Notes: a model not told the origin generated them from the letters alone. Shown: positions 16,358 through 26,102, numbered from the stretch's first letter. The stretch is 58,677 bases of DNA from Acidimicrobiia bacterium (GCA_009840735.1 VXNF01000045.1:1-58677); one strand, 5' to 3'. Translations and numbers: made by a program.

Positions 16358-19171
16358 CTAGCTGGTGCGTTCGCCGTCGCCCGCTTGGTGCGTCCGCACG
16401 ATCTCCAGCACCGCCGGCCCGTAGGCGGCCAGCTTGGCCGGGCCGACCCCTGAGACTCCGGCGAGGCTGGCCGTCGTGTTGGGGGCGGCGCGGGAGATGT
16501 TTCGCAGCACCCGGTTGCTGAAGACGTGGAACGCCCGCACATCCTGACGGCGGGCCTCCTGCAGTCGCCACTGGCGCAGCGCCTCGAACAGCACCTCGTC
16601 GTAGGGCTCCTCGTAGGGCTCCTCGTAGGGCTCCTCGTCGCCGGGGGAGCGCGACGGCGCGGTCTTGGCGTGCTTGGGTCGCCTGGCGTCGGCGTGGCGA
16701 GCGGTGCGCTCGGGGCGGAGCTCGATCGGCTGGGGCTTCGGCGGGTGGCCCTCGAGTTCTGCGAGGAACCGGGACGGTCTGCTCTCCTCAGCCAGCACCA
16801 CGACCTGCAGGCGGGCTCGGGTGACCGCCACGTGCAGCACCCGGCGCTCCTCCTCGAGGTCGGTCGCCAGCTGGTGTGGCATGAGCGACTCGTCGGCGGC
16901 GAAGACCAGCACACGGTCCCACTCCAGGCCCTTGACCCGGTGGATGCTGGTGAGGAGGACCCCTTCGCCGTCCGGGGTGGTTCGCCGCAGCAGGCTCGCG
17001 AGTCGGTTGCCGAAGGTCGCCGGGTCGGAGTAGACGGCGGCGACCCGCCGCAGGGCCAACAGGTCGTCGGTGTGGCTTGCCCGGTCGGGCCGGGTGCGCC
17101 CGGAATCGAGAGCGCCTGCGGCGCGGCCCAGCCCGACCTCGTTCATCAGAAACTCCACGAGCGTGCGGGAGTCGCAGCCGCCGGCCACGAGCTGCGACGC
17201 AGAGCGAACGTCGGCCACGAAGCCGTCCCAAGAGTCCCGCTGCCGCTCGTTCAGCTTTCTCCCGAGCGCGGCGAGCTGCGTCAACGACATCTCCCGAGTG
17301 CCTTCCAGGAGATCTCGGGAGAGTTGATTGATCTTGCGGCCGGGCCGCCGGGCCGCCTCGGTCAGGTCGTGGGAATCCATCGAGTTGGGCCGAAGCGCCA
17401 GGCGCATCCACGCCTGCGCGGCCCGCAGCAGGTTGCGGTGCAACAGCGAGGTGTCGAGCAGGCAGCGGGCGCTCACACCGGCCTCGCTGAGCGCCGCCAA
17501 CGCCGGCAGGAGCATCGAGTTGACCCGCCCCAGCACGGCGATGTCGGAGTCCTCTGCGCCTTCGGCCCGCCAAGCCGTCACCACACCGGCGGCCTTCGCC
17601 GCCAACGCCGCATCGGGCACCCGCAGGATCCGGAAGGCTTCGGCGCCGTCGGCGGCGGGCGCGGGAGCGGCGCTCCGCGTGGCAGCTGAGCGTGGACCGG
17701 CGTTCCTGTCCGAGGCGGCCCGCACCGTCTTGGGGAGCCGCCGCCGGTTGTTGCCCAGCAGGTGCCCGATCGCCTTGACCACCGCGGGCGGGCAGCGATA
17801 GGAGACCTCGAGGGCGGCCTCGCCTGCGCCGGGGAACAGCCGCTCGTACTCCAGCAGGAACTTGGGGTCGGCGCCGGCGTAGCCGTAGATGGTCTGATCG
17901 TCGTCGCCCACGCCGAAGGTGTTCAGAGCGGGCGAAGCCAGCAGCCGCAGCAGCAGCAGGTATGCCGGGGTGAGGTCCTGGAACTCGTCCACCAGCAGGT
18001 GCCGGCAGCGACCCTGCCAGCGGGCGCGCAACTCCGGCTCGGCCAGCAGCAGCCGGATCGCCTCGTAGACCTGCTCGTCGTGGTCGCACTCGTCCCGTTC
18101 GGCCAGCGCGGCGCGGTAGGTCGCGAAGACGCCGGCGAAGCCCGGCACGTCGTTGCGCTCGGCTTCGACGCTCTCGGGGTGGCGCAGGGCGATGCGCACG
18201 TCGGCCAGCGCCTCGATGTACGGCCCGAACACGTCGCTGCCGGCCCGGCGGGTGTGCGGCAGTATCCTCTGAAGTCGGCCCCGCACCTCGCGTTCGCCGA
18301 TCAGCGCGGCGTCGGGGCGCACATCCCGGACGATCCTCCACCCCAGCGAGTGGATGGTCCGGACCTGCAGCTCGGGCCGCCCCAGGCGCTGGCGCATCTC
18401 TGCCGCGGCCCGATTGTTGTACGCCACGGCGGTGACCAGCGACGGCTCGACGCCGCGGTCCTCCACCAGATGCAGCAGCCGGGCGTTCAGCGTGCGGGTC
18501 TTGCCCGAGCCCGCCGGCGCCACCACCCGCACCGGCCCCCGCGGGTGCTCCACGGCGGCCCGCTGGTCAGCCGCCAGCGACGTGCCGTCGCCGGAGGCGC
18601 CGCCGGGCGGCGGCTGGCGCGCCAAGCGGCCAAGCTCGACGGACTCGGCGTGAACCACCGACCGGACCGCCTCACCCGCCAAATCCAGTGGGCCGCGGGG
18701 TCCGCCGTCCAGCCACGCCTCGGCGCCGTCGCGCAGCACTGCGTCGGCCCGCCCGCCAAGATGCGCCCCCAAGTTCACAGCCTTGCGGGACCACCACCAG
18801 ATCGGCTCTCCGCTGCGGGCGTCGTAGTTGTTGCGCCACAGCAGGAACTGCAGCCGCTCAGCCAGCAGCGTGAACTCCGCTCCCAGCTCGTAGGCGGGGC
18901 TCTCGACGATCACGGGGTGCCGCAGCCGGGCCAGCGTGTCCGCAGCCAGGTCCAGCTCCACAACCACCCGCCGCCGGCTGGCCCACGCCCGGTGCAGACC
19001 CTCGACCATCTCCGCCAGCCGGCCGTCGCCCCCCGCAGGTCCGTCGAGCAGCAACGCGTCGTCCACCCGCATCCGTTCCCAGCCCATGGCGACCGCCAGG
19101 CTGCCGCTGAGTCCCGCGCCGGCGGCAACGACCAGCCCGCGGCCAAGCTCGTCGGGCCCAGGGAAACTCAT
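16358..19171 (-). CDS. uvrD2: UvrD2-type ATP-dependent DNA helicase with HRDC domain
   Basis: A 937-residue SF1A helicase. An N-terminal region of about 190 residues without recognised motifs precedes the core: Walker A 'APAGSGKTRTLNARL', 'YNNRAAAEMRQRLG', Walker B 'LLVDEFQDLTPAY', 'VGDDDQTIYGYAGA', 'VLLTSIHRVKGLEWDRV' and 'LHVAVTRARLQVV'. The C terminus carries an HRDC domain ('RVLRNISRAAPN', then 'GVSGVGPAKLAAYG'), the arrangement of actinobacterial UvrD2. The role is 3'-5' unwinding in DNA repair. The linker before the HRDC contains a threefold EEPY repeat coded by perfect 12-bp copies. UvrD2 is usually shorter, so the N-terminal extension is notable; it might be an accessory DNA-binding or inactive nuclease-like module. 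Confidence 0.85.
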   Translation of the reverse strand: MSFPGPDELGRGLVVAAGAGLSGSLAVAMGWERMRVDDALLLDGPAGGDGRLAEMVEGLHRAWASRRRVVVELDLAADTLARLRHPVIVESPAYELGAEFTLLAERLQFLLWRNNYDARSGEPIWWWSRKAVNLGAHLGGRADAVLRDGAEAWLDGGPRGPLDLAGEAVRSVVHAESVELGRLARQPPPGGASGDGTSLAADQRAAVEHPRGPVRVVAPAGSGKTRTLNARLLHLVEDRGVEPSLVTAVAYNNRAAAEMRQRLGRPELQVRTIHSLGWRIVRDVRPDAALIGEREVRGRLQRILPHTRRAGSDVFGPYIEALADVRIALRHPESVEAERNDVPGFAGVFATYRAALAERDECDHDEQVYEAIRLLLAEPELRARWQGRCRHLLVDEFQDLTPAYLLLLRLLASPALNTFGVGDDDQTIYGYAGADPKFLLEYERLFPGAGEAALEVSYRCPPAVVKAIGHLLGNNRRRLPKTVRAASDRNAGPRSAATRSAAPAPAADGAEAFRILRVPDAALAAKAAGVVTAWRAEGAEDSDIAVLGRVNSMLLPALAALSEAGVSARCLLDTSLLHRNLLRAAQAWMRLALRPNSMDSHDLTEAARRPGRKINQLSRDLLEGTREMSLTQLAALGRKLNERQRDSWDGFVADVRSASQLVAGGCDSRTLVEFLMNEVGLGRAAGALDSGRTRPDRASHTDDLLALRRVAAVYSDPATFGNRLASLLRRTTPDGEGVLLTSIHRVKGLEWDRVLVFAADESLMPHQLATDLEEERRVLHVAVTRARLQVVVLAEESRPSRFLAELEGHPPKPQPIELRPERTARHADARRPKHAKTAPSRSPGDEEPYEEPYEEPYDEVLFEALRQWRLQEARRQDVRAFHVFSNRVLRNISRAAPNTTASLAGVSGVGPAKLAAYGPAVLEIVRTHQAGDGERTS
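16601..16636. repeat. Three perfect 12-bp tandem repeats within uvrD2
   Basis: GTAGGGCTCCTC occurs three times in a row and encodes EEPY units on the minus strand, in the linker before the HRDC domain. Copy number can change without a frameshift, so the linker length may vary among strains. Confidence 0.85.
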
Positions 19172-19232
19172 CGGGCCGGAGGGTATTGCCGTCCGACCGG
19201 CACCCCGGCGTCCCCGCCCGGACGAGCCGAGC

Positions 19233-21368
19233 TCAGATGTCCAGGGAGGCCGGATCGATGAGGCCGCTGTGGCGGCCGATGTAGGCGCGCCGCTGCGCCA
19301 CGTCGGCGCCCATCAGCACTTCCAACAGCCTTCGGGCGGCTTCGGCGTCCGCCATGGTGATGCGTCGCAGCGTCCGGGTGGCCGGGTCGAGGGCGCAGTG
19401 CGCCAACTCGTCGGTGTTCATCTCGCCGAGCCCTTTGAAGCGCTGCCAGCGGATCGACTCGGCGCCGTTGCGCCGACGCCGTGCCAGCCGCGCCCCGATG
19501 GCGTCTCGCTCGGCGTCGCTGAAGGCCCGATAGGTCTCCTTGCCGACCCGCGTGGTGTACAGCGGCGGCTGGGCGGCGAACACCCGACCATCGGCCAGCA
19601 GCGGCCGCATGTAGGCGTGGATCAGGGTCAACAGCAGGCAGCGGATGTGGCTGCCGTCCACGTCCGCGTCGCAGAGGATCACGAGGCGCCCGTAGCGGGC
19701 CGCCGCCGGGTCGAAGTCCGCCCCCACGCCGGCGCCCACCGAACGGAACAGCGCCTGCGCCTCGGCGTTCTCCAGAACTTGACGCAGCGGGGCCTTGGCA
19801 GCGTTCACGAGCTTGCCGCGCAGCGGCAGGATGGCTGTGTTGTGGGCGTTGCGGCCTGCTTTGGCCGGACCGGCGGCGGACTCGCCCTCCACGATGACCA
19901 GCTCGCTGCCGGGTCCGTGAACCCGGCAGTCCGCCAGCTTGTCCGGCAGGCCCGCCGAGCCCAGCGCGGATGCCTTGCGCCGGTCGGCCTGCAGGCGCCG
20001 GGACGCCGCCTTGGCTTCGGTGGCGTCGCTGATCTTGGCCCGCAGCGCAGTGACGTTGCTGCGCGGTCCGCTGCTTGTGAACCACTCCGTCAGCGCCGAC
20101 TTGACCGCCTCGTAGACGATGGACTGCACCGCCGGCGTCCCCAGTTCCTGCTTCGTCTGGCCCCGGAACTGCGGCTCGGGCAGCACCACTTGCAGAGCGG
20201 CCACCAGCCCCTCCTGGGCTTCCTCCCGGCCGGCTCTCTCGCCGGAGCGGGCCAGCTTCTTGGAGCCGTCGAGCAGCACGTCGTTCACCGCCCGGGTCAG
20301 CGCCCGCTCGAAGCCCGCCAGGTGCGTTCCGCCGGCGGGGGTGGGGATCGTGTTCACGAAGCAGCGCACGTCGCTGCGGTAGCCGTCGGTCCACTGGAGC
20401 GCGGCGGTCACCGAGCACTCCCGCTCGACGGTGGTGAGGCTGCCGTCCACGGGCACTTTCTCCTCGAAGACGCCCCCGCCGGAGACGTCGATGATCCGGG
20501 TGACTGCGCCGCCTCCGGCCGCGCCGGCGAGTTCGGCCACGAGCCCCCCCAGCCCTTTGTCGGAGCGGAAGTCGAAGGGCTCGGTGTCGGCGCCCCGGCG
20601 GCGGTCGCTGACCGTCACCCGCAGGCCGGGCACTAGGTGGCACATGAGCCGCACCCGCTCGCAGGCGGCGGCGTAGTCGAAGGTCGCCTCGGTGTCGAAG
20701 AGTTCCCAGTCGGGCCAGAATCGCACTCCGGTGAAGGTGCGGCGTGTGGTCTTTAGTCGCTGCAGTTCATGGGTCGGCGTGAAGCCGTCGCCGTCGCGCC
20801 GGCCGGCGAGCCGCTCGCTGAAGTCCAACCGCCAGATGTGGCCGTCCCGTCCCACCTCCACGCGCATCTGTTCCGACAGGGCGTTGACCACCGAGGCGCC
20901 GACCCCGTGCAGCCCGCCGCTGGCGCCGTAGGCGGACCCGTTGGCCCCGGCGGCGAACTTGCCGCCCGCGTGCAGCTCGCAGAACACCACCTCCACCGCC
21001 GAGACGTCCCGGCCGGGCGGGCAGCCCACGGGGATGCCGCGGCCGTCGTCCCGCACTTCCACCGAGCGGTCCCGGTGGAAGGTCACGTCGATGCGCCGGG
21101 CGTGGCCGGCGGCCGCCTCGTCGACGCCGTTGTCGATCAGCTCCCACAGCAGGTGCATGAGCCCGTCGCTGCCGGTGCCCCCAATGTACATGCCGGGCCG
21201 CTTGCGGACCGCTTCGAGCCCTTCGAGGGTCTGGATGGAGTCGGCTTCATACTCCGCGCCGTCGGCTGACGGCGCGGCGCTGACGGGCTGCACGGCGTTC
21301 GGTTCCCCGCTGGCCGAGACAGAATCGAAGAGGCCAGGAGCGTCCGGGCGCGCCGCCATCGTCACCAC
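19233..21368 (-). CDS. parE: Type II topoisomerase ATPase subunit (ParE/GyrB)
   Basis: A 711-residue GyrB/ParE protein. GHKL ATPase motifs: 'LWELIDNGVDEAAAG' (catalytic Glu and Mg-binding Asn), 'DDGRGIPVG' and 'GGLHGVGASVVNALS'. The TOPRIM domain shows 'IVEGESAAGPAKAGRN' and 'LCDADVDGSHIR', and the tail has 'WQRFKGLGEMN'. It pairs with the A subunit encoded directly upstream in the operon (7-bp overlap). A gyrase pair usually lies near dnaA; this location among unrelated genes and the absence of a clear GyrA box in the partner favour a second, topoisomerase IV-type enzyme that decatenates chromosomes. The substitutions in the EGDSA motif ('EGESAAGPAK') are conservative. Confidence 0.85.
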   Translation of the reverse strand: MVTMAARPDAPGLFDSVSASGEPNAVQPVSAAPSADGAEYEADSIQTLEGLEAVRKRPGMYIGGTGSDGLMHLLWELIDNGVDEAAAGHARRIDVTFHRDRSVEVRDDGRGIPVGCPPGRDVSAVEVVFCELHAGGKFAAGANGSAYGASGGLHGVGASVVNALSEQMRVEVGRDGHIWRLDFSERLAGRRDGDGFTPTHELQRLKTTRRTFTGVRFWPDWELFDTEATFDYAAACERVRLMCHLVPGLRVTVSDRRRGADTEPFDFRSDKGLGGLVAELAGAAGGGAVTRIIDVSGGGVFEEKVPVDGSLTTVERECSVTAALQWTDGYRSDVRCFVNTIPTPAGGTHLAGFERALTRAVNDVLLDGSKKLARSGERAGREEAQEGLVAALQVVLPEPQFRGQTKQELGTPAVQSIVYEAVKSALTEWFTSSGPRSNVTALRAKISDATEAKAASRRLQADRRKASALGSAGLPDKLADCRVHGPGSELVIVEGESAAGPAKAGRNAHNTAILPLRGKLVNAAKAPLRQVLENAEAQALFRSVGAGVGADFDPAAARYGRLVILCDADVDGSHIRCLLLTLIHAYMRPLLADGRVFAAQPPLYTTRVGKETYRAFSDAERDAIGARLARRRRNGAESIRWQRFKGLGEMNTDELAHCALDPATRTLRRITMADAEAARRLLEVLMGADVAQRRAYIGRHSGLIDPASLDI

Positions 21369-23842
21369 CGCCTCTGGCCGACGGCCAGGATGGGCCGGGG
21401 CCCCGAGCGGGCCACGAGGCCGCGCCGCGTCGGCGGCAGCGGGAACGGCACCGGCTCACCGTCGGGGGCGCTGGGCCGCTCGCCGGTGAGCGCGAAGACG
21501 TCCTCTAGGGGTCCCACGTAGGCGTCCCGCAAGCTCTCACCGTCGCGCAGCGAGCAGCTGCGCGCGCCCATGCCGCCCCGCCCCGCGGTCGCGAAGTCGC
21601 TGGCGGGCGTGGCCTTGGCGGCCCCGGCGGTGGTCACGACGATGACGTAGGCCTCGCCGAACGCCGCGCCGGCGCCGATGACCTCAGAGCCCTCGCGCAG
21701 CCTCATCCCGCCGGTGCCGCTCGCACCGGCGCGGCGGCGCGGCAGGCGCGCTGCGGCAGTGCGCAACAGCGAGCCGTCGGAGGCGACGATCACGATGTCG
21801 GCCCCCGGCGGGCAGGCGAAGGCCGCTGTGACCTCGTCGCCGGTGTCGAGGGGCAGAACACTGCGGGCGCCGGGTGCCGATCTGCCGCCGGCCAACTCCT
21901 CGCCGGCCAGCCGCTTGGCGGCACCCCGCCGGGTCACCAGCACGACGTCCCCGACGTTGTCGTCGGCGGCCGCGGTTCCTTTGTCGCCGAGCGCCGGCGC
22001 GGCCAGCACTGCGCAGATCCGCTCGCCGGCTGACAGTCCGAACACTTCCCCGGCGGGGCCGCCGCGGCTGCGCCCGGCGATCTCGGGCACCTCCGACGCC
22101 GCAAGCGGCACCGCCCGCCCCTCGCTAGTCAGCGCCCAGACGGCGCCCCCGGTCTCCACCAGCGCCGAGGCGCGCACCAGGTCGTGGCGGCCCAGGTTGC
22201 GCCGGCGGGCGGCGCTCGCCGACGACCTGCCCACCAGCCCGGTACTCGACAGCGTCACCAGCCAAGCCTCGGCGGCGGCGCCGGAACCCGAGCCCGCCGG
22301 GCCGTCCTTGCCCGGCGCGGCCGCGGGATCGGAGTCTGCCGCGACGACCGGCACGATCCGGCTGCGGCGCGGGCGGCCGTGACGCTCGGCCAGCTCGCCC
22401 AGCTCGGACACCACCACGGCTCGCCGCCGCTCCTCGGACGCCAGCAACTCCCGGTAGGTGGCCAGGGCGGCCACCAGCTTGTCGCCCTCCTCAACGATCT
22501 TGTCCCGCTCGAGGGCGGCGAGGCGCCGCAGCCGCATCGCCAGCACCGCCTCTGCCTGCCGCTCGCTCAACGCCAGTCGCTCGCACAGCGCCGCCCGGGC
22601 GGTCTCCGCGGTGGCGCTGCCGCGGATGATCGACACGACCAACTCGATGTTGTCGAGCGCGGTCATAAGCCCCTCGAGGATGTGCAGCCGCGCCTCGGCA
22701 GCCGCCTTCCGGTGCCGGGTGCGCCGAACCACCACGTCGAGCCGATGGTCGATGTAGTGCCCGATCAAGTCCTTCAGCGAACAGGTCACCGGCACCCCGC
22801 CGGCCAGCACCACATTGTTGAGAGCGAACGTTTCCTCAAGGGGGGTCAGCCGCCACAGCCGCCCCAGCACGCCGGCGGCGTCGGTGCCGGGCCTGCAGTC
22901 CACCTGAATGCACAGCCCCACATGGCGGTCCGACAGGTTCTTGACGTCCTCGACCCCTTCGAGCCGGCCGGCGGCGACGACCTCCTTGATCCGCCCCACG
23001 ACCTTCTCCGGGCCGACCAGCCACGGCAGCTCCAAGACCCGGATGGCCTGTCGCCGCGGGCCCACGTCGATGATCTCGGCGCGCGCCCGGACCCGGATCG
23101 TTCCCCGTCCCCGGGCGTAGATCTCGCCCAGTCCGTCCTCGATCACGACACCGCCGGAGGGGAAGTCCGGCCCGCCGAGCACCGCCAGCAGGTCCGCGGT
23201 GGAGACCTCGGGGTCGGCCATCTGCAAGCGCACCGCCTCGTAGACCTCGCGCAGGTTGTGCGGCGCCATGTTCGTGGCCATCCCGACGGCGATCCCGCTG
23301 GTGCCGTTCACCAGCAGGTTCGGCAGCCGCCCCGGCAGGCACACCGGCTCGGAAGCCTCGCCGTCGTAGCTGGCGCGGAAGTCCACCGTGTCCTCGTCCA
23401 GCTCGTCGAGCATCTCCATGGCCGCCTCCGCCAGCCGGCACTCGGTGTAGCGGGCCGCCGCCGGCGGGTCGTCGAGGGTGCCGAAGTTGCCTTGGGGGTC
23501 CACGAGGGGCACGGCCCGGCTGAAGTCCTGGCCCATGCGCACGAGGGCGTCGTAGATGGCGGCGTCACCGTGCGGGTGGTAGTTGCCCATCGTGTCGCCG
23601 ACCACGCGGGCGCACTTGCGGTGCGGCGAGTCCGGGCGCAGCCCCATCCGCAGCATCGAGTACAGGATCCGGCGCTGCACGGGCTTGAGGCCGTCGCGCG
23701 CATCGGGTATGGCTCGGGAGGTGATCACCGACAGCGAGTAGGCCAAGAACGACTCCGACACCTCGGTGACCATGGGAGTGTCGACGATTGTGTCGGCGAA
23801 CGGCGCGCCCGCCGCCGGCCGCCGGGTCTGTCGCGGGCTCAT
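21362..23842 (-). CDS. parC: Type II topoisomerase DNA-cleaving subunit (ParC/GyrA)
   Basis: An 826-residue GyrA/ParC protein. The breakage-reunion domain begins 'SFLAYSLSVITSRAIPDARD' and contains 'HPHGDAAIYDALVRM' and 'QGNFGTLDDPPAAARYTECR', whose tyrosine (the Y of ARYTE) forms the covalent DNA link. The C-terminal half has the repeated blades of a beta-pinwheel. I do not find the GyrA box; the nearest sequence is 'AGRGGMGARS', so decatenating activity is more likely than supercoiling. The ATG at 23842 is chosen because it starts a normal-length N terminus; the frame is open for 30 more codons upstream. The gene precedes parE in the operon and is divergent from the Fic-like gene. Confidence 0.85.
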   Translation of the reverse strand: MSPRQTRRPAAGAPFADTIVDTPMVTEVSESFLAYSLSVITSRAIPDARDGLKPVQRRILYSMLRMGLRPDSPHRKCARVVGDTMGNYHPHGDAAIYDALVRMGQDFSRAVPLVDPQGNFGTLDDPPAAARYTECRLAEAAMEMLDELDEDTVDFRASYDGEASEPVCLPGRLPNLLVNGTSGIAVGMATNMAPHNLREVYEAVRLQMADPEVSTADLLAVLGGPDFPSGGVVIEDGLGEIYARGRGTIRVRARAEIIDVGPRRQAIRVLELPWLVGPEKVVGRIKEVVAAGRLEGVEDVKNLSDRHVGLCIQVDCRPGTDAAGVLGRLWRLTPLEETFALNNVVLAGGVPVTCSLKDLIGHYIDHRLDVVVRRTRHRKAAAEARLHILEGLMTALDNIELVVSIIRGSATAETARAALCERLALSERQAEAVLAMRLRRLAALERDKIVEEGDKLVAALATYRELLASEERRRAVVVSELGELAERHGRPRRSRIVPVVAADSDPAAAPGKDGPAGSGSGAAAEAWLVTLSSTGLVGRSSASAARRRNLGRHDLVRASALVETGGAVWALTSEGRAVPLAASEVPEIAGRSRGGPAGEVFGLSAGERICAVLAAPALGDKGTAAADDNVGDVVLVTRRGAAKRLAGEELAGGRSAPGARSVLPLDTGDEVTAAFACPPGADIVIVASDGSLLRTAAARLPRRRAGASGTGGMRLREGSEVIGAGAAFGEAYVIVVTTAGAAKATPASDFATAGRGGMGARSCSLRDGESLRDAYVGPLEDVFALTGERPSAPDGEPVPFPLPPTRRGLVARSGPRPILAVGQRRW

Positions 23843-24117
23843 AGGCAATCTCTCGCTGCAACGATGTGGCGCCGGCGCGGACCGGCCGGGCGCGGGCGCT
23901 GACTCGGACCGCCCTGCGGCTCGGTTGCGCAACCGGGACCCATTTCAGCATCCCCGCCGGCGTTGGTGGGTGACCCACTCGGGTTGCGCCCCCCGACGGG
24001 CGATTCGGTGCGGCGCCGAGGGGTGTGATAGCTTCTGAGTCGCCCAGAGGAACGGCAACGAGATAATCCACAGTATGAGAACAGTTCTGTTGTCTGCTGT
24101 AGCTTGAAGAGACCTTC

Positions 24118-25512
24118 ATGGACAACGGCCAAGCGGCCGACGGACTCCCGGGAGATCTGGCGGCTGTCGATTGGGATGCTGCGAGCGGCGAGTGCGCCGC
24201 CATCGCTGAGGCGTGGGCGGACGTGCGCGACCTGTGCCTGGAGGAGAACCCCGACGGGCTGGCGGCGGCGGAGGCGCGGCTGGCCCGCGAGTGGGCGCTG
24301 GACGTGGCCGCCACCGAGCGGCTCGTGGAGGTTGACCGGAGCCTCGCCTTCCGGCTGGCCACTCACGGCTTCGACGCCGCCGGGCGGGACGCGGCGGGCG
24401 CCGCCGGCCTGGGGCAGTGGGAGACAGACGTCCTGGCGCTGCTGGCCGACGTGGTGCTCTGGCTGCTGGACCGCCTGGACGACGAGGAGGAGGGCCCGGC
24501 GGCGCTGGAACCGGAGCTGCTCCTGGAGCTGCACCGCCGCCTGTTCTCGCTGGATCCGCCCGGCACCGACGCCGAGCCGGAAGCCGAGGACGACGGCGAC
24601 CTCGCGGAGTCCCTGGAGCGGATCATCGACGCCATCCCGACGCCGGTGGCGGAGCCGGCGGCCGACCTCGTGGCGGCCTGGCTGCTGTACGCCTTCGGGC
24701 AGCTGCGGCCGTTCGGCGCCGGAAGCGACCGGCTGGCGCGGGCGGCGGCCTCCTACTGCCTCATGGCCGCCGACCTGTTCCCTCTCACGGTGCGCCGGGA
24801 GGACCGCGGCGCCTTCACCGACGCCTGCGCGGTCGCCCACACCGACGGCTTGGAGGCGCTGCGCGAGGTCGTGACCGTCTGCCAGCGCCGCAGCTTCCTG
24901 CAGGGGGTCAGCACGCTCGGGAGGGTGGCCGCCGAGCCGGAGGACCTCAGCGGCGTGCTGTCGGTCATCTCGGATCAGTTCCGTTCGGGCGCGGCGAGGC
25001 TCCGGCGCGGTTTCGGCGGGGCCATGACGGTCGCCACGGAGGTGTTCTGGCACGCCAAGGGGCGAGTCTCCGGCATCGAGGCCGACCTCATCGAAGCCAT
25101 CGACGACGGCAGCGGCGAGCGCCGAGCCTTCGCCGACTACTCGCCCCCCGACCATCCCGAGCGCCGCGGCTGGCACCGCAAACAGGTCATCGACGGCGTC
25201 CGCCGCCAAGGGTATTTCGCCAACCTGCGCAACTTCAGCGCCTGGAACCGCATCGGTCTGGACACGCCCAACGGCCGTTCGGAGATCCTGTTGTCGTTCC
25301 ACGCGGTGGGGCAGTCGTTCCGGGGTGTGATCGCCGCGGTGCTCATCTTCTACCGCAAGCGCGGCGGGGAGATCTACGACCATCAGGTCGTCTCCCGCGA
25401 GCCGTTCCAGGTGAACTTCCGCGACGGGGTCTCCGGGGCGCTCCGGCGCTTCGACGCTTGGCTGGAGCCGTCCATGCGGGCCGCCTTGGAGGTATGGCGG
25501 CGGGGCGAGTAG
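24118..25512 (+). CDS. Fic-fold-like protein with degenerate active-site motif
   Basis: A 464-residue acidic protein without a clear full-length match. Residues around 135-240 resemble a Fic domain: 'LLLELHRRLFSLDPPG' aligns with the early Fic helix, and 'FGQLRPFGAGSDRLAR' with the catalytic HPFxDGNGRxxR motif. Here the catalytic histidine is replaced by arginine and the asparagine-glycine by serine-aspartate, so AMP transfer is unlikely. The C-terminal third ('NFSAWNRIGLDTPNGRSEIL' onward) is not recognised. ATG 24118 follows GAAGAGA. The gene lies between the topoisomerase pair and the Tad pilus cluster. If the Fic reading is right, it may be a pseudoenzyme or act on another substrate; otherwise it is hypothetical. 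Confidence 0.55.
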   Translation: MDNGQAADGLPGDLAAVDWDAASGECAAIAEAWADVRDLCLEENPDGLAAAEARLAREWALDVAATERLVEVDRSLAFRLATHGFDAAGRDAAGAAGLGQWETDVLALLADVVLWLLDRLDDEEEGPAALEPELLLELHRRLFSLDPPGTDAEPEAEDDGDLAESLERIIDAIPTPVAEPAADLVAAWLLYAFGQLRPFGAGSDRLARAAASYCLMAADLFPLTVRREDRGAFTDACAVAHTDGLEALREVVTVCQRRSFLQGVSTLGRVAAEPEDLSGVLSVISDQFRSGAARLRRGFGGAMTVATEVFWHAKGRVSGIEADLIEAIDDGSGERRAFADYSPPDHPERRGWHRKQVIDGVRRQGYFANLRNFSAWNRIGLDTPNGRSEILLSFHAVGQSFRGVIAAVLIFYRKRGGEIYDHQVVSREPFQVNFRDGVSGALRRFDAWLEPSMRAALEVWRRGE

Positions 25513-25559
25513 TCCCCGGGCCGACTCAAGATCCCAGGCGGCGCGCAGCACGTCTGCTC

Positions 25560-26102
25560 TCAACTGAAGCCGACTGGGCTCTCGGTGTGCAGAAGGGCAA
25601 CGGCGGCGGCCCCGGCGGCCAGGAACGGACCGAAGGGCAGAGTCGCCTTCAGGTCCCGTCGGCGGGCCGACAGCGCCAGGGCGGCCCCGGCGGCAGCGAC
25701 AGCGCCGGCCAACGCAGCGGTCGCCATGGCGACGGGACCGAGCCACCCCAAGAACAGCCCCAGCAGCCCAACTAGCCGCACGTCGCCGTAACCCAGACCG
25801 TCGGGGTTCAGGGCGTGCAACAGAGCGAAGGTGCCGTAGGCGGCGGCCGCGGTGGCCGCGGCGGCGCCGAGCCGCAGCGGCGTCCCGCTGCGCCAGGCCG
25901 TGCCCGCCAGGGCCGCCAGCCCTGCGGCGGTCGCCGGGTTGACGATGGCGGTGGGGATGCGCCGCGTCCGCAGGTCGTGCCAGGAGAGGACCGACAGCAC
26001 CGCCAGCCACGCTACGAACAGCGCTCCCTCGATGTTGCTCAGCGCGCCGGCGGCGCCGGTCGCGAGGGCCACCGCGGCGGCACCGATCCGTCGCCTGGTC
26101 AT
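25560..26102 (-). CDS. tadV: Prepilin peptidase, A24 (TadV/CpaA) type
   Basis: A 180-residue integral membrane aspartic protease. The two catalytic aspartates are in 'SWHDLRTRRIPT' and in the GxGD motif 'LGYGDVRLVGLLG'. Around them are six or so hydrophobic helices rich in Ala, Gly and Leu. The N-methylase domain of larger PilD enzymes is absent, as usual for Tad systems. It would cleave the leader of the Flp pilin and TadE-like pseudopilins at the cytoplasmic membrane. It is transcribed away from the tad operon, with a 447-bp gap between the two start codons. Confidence 0.85.
   Translation of the reverse strand: MTRRRIGAAAVALATGAAGALSNIEGALFVAWLAVLSVLSWHDLRTRRIPTAIVNPATAAGLAALAGTAWRSGTPLRLGAAAATAAAAYGTFALLHALNPDGLGYGDVRLVGLLGLFLGWLGPVAMATAALAGAVAAAGAALALSARRRDLKATLPFGPFLAAGAAAVALLHTESPVGFS

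Noticed and set aside
21362-21368. Frameshift between parC and parE
   Set aside because: The 7-bp overlap is a normal operon junction; both proteins have complete termini.
24078-24088. AGAACAGTTCT palindrome as a LexA/SOS box before the Fic-like gene
   Set aside because: Actinobacterial LexA sites have the GAAC and GTTC arms four bases apart; here the spacer is one base. It may still be an operator for another protein.
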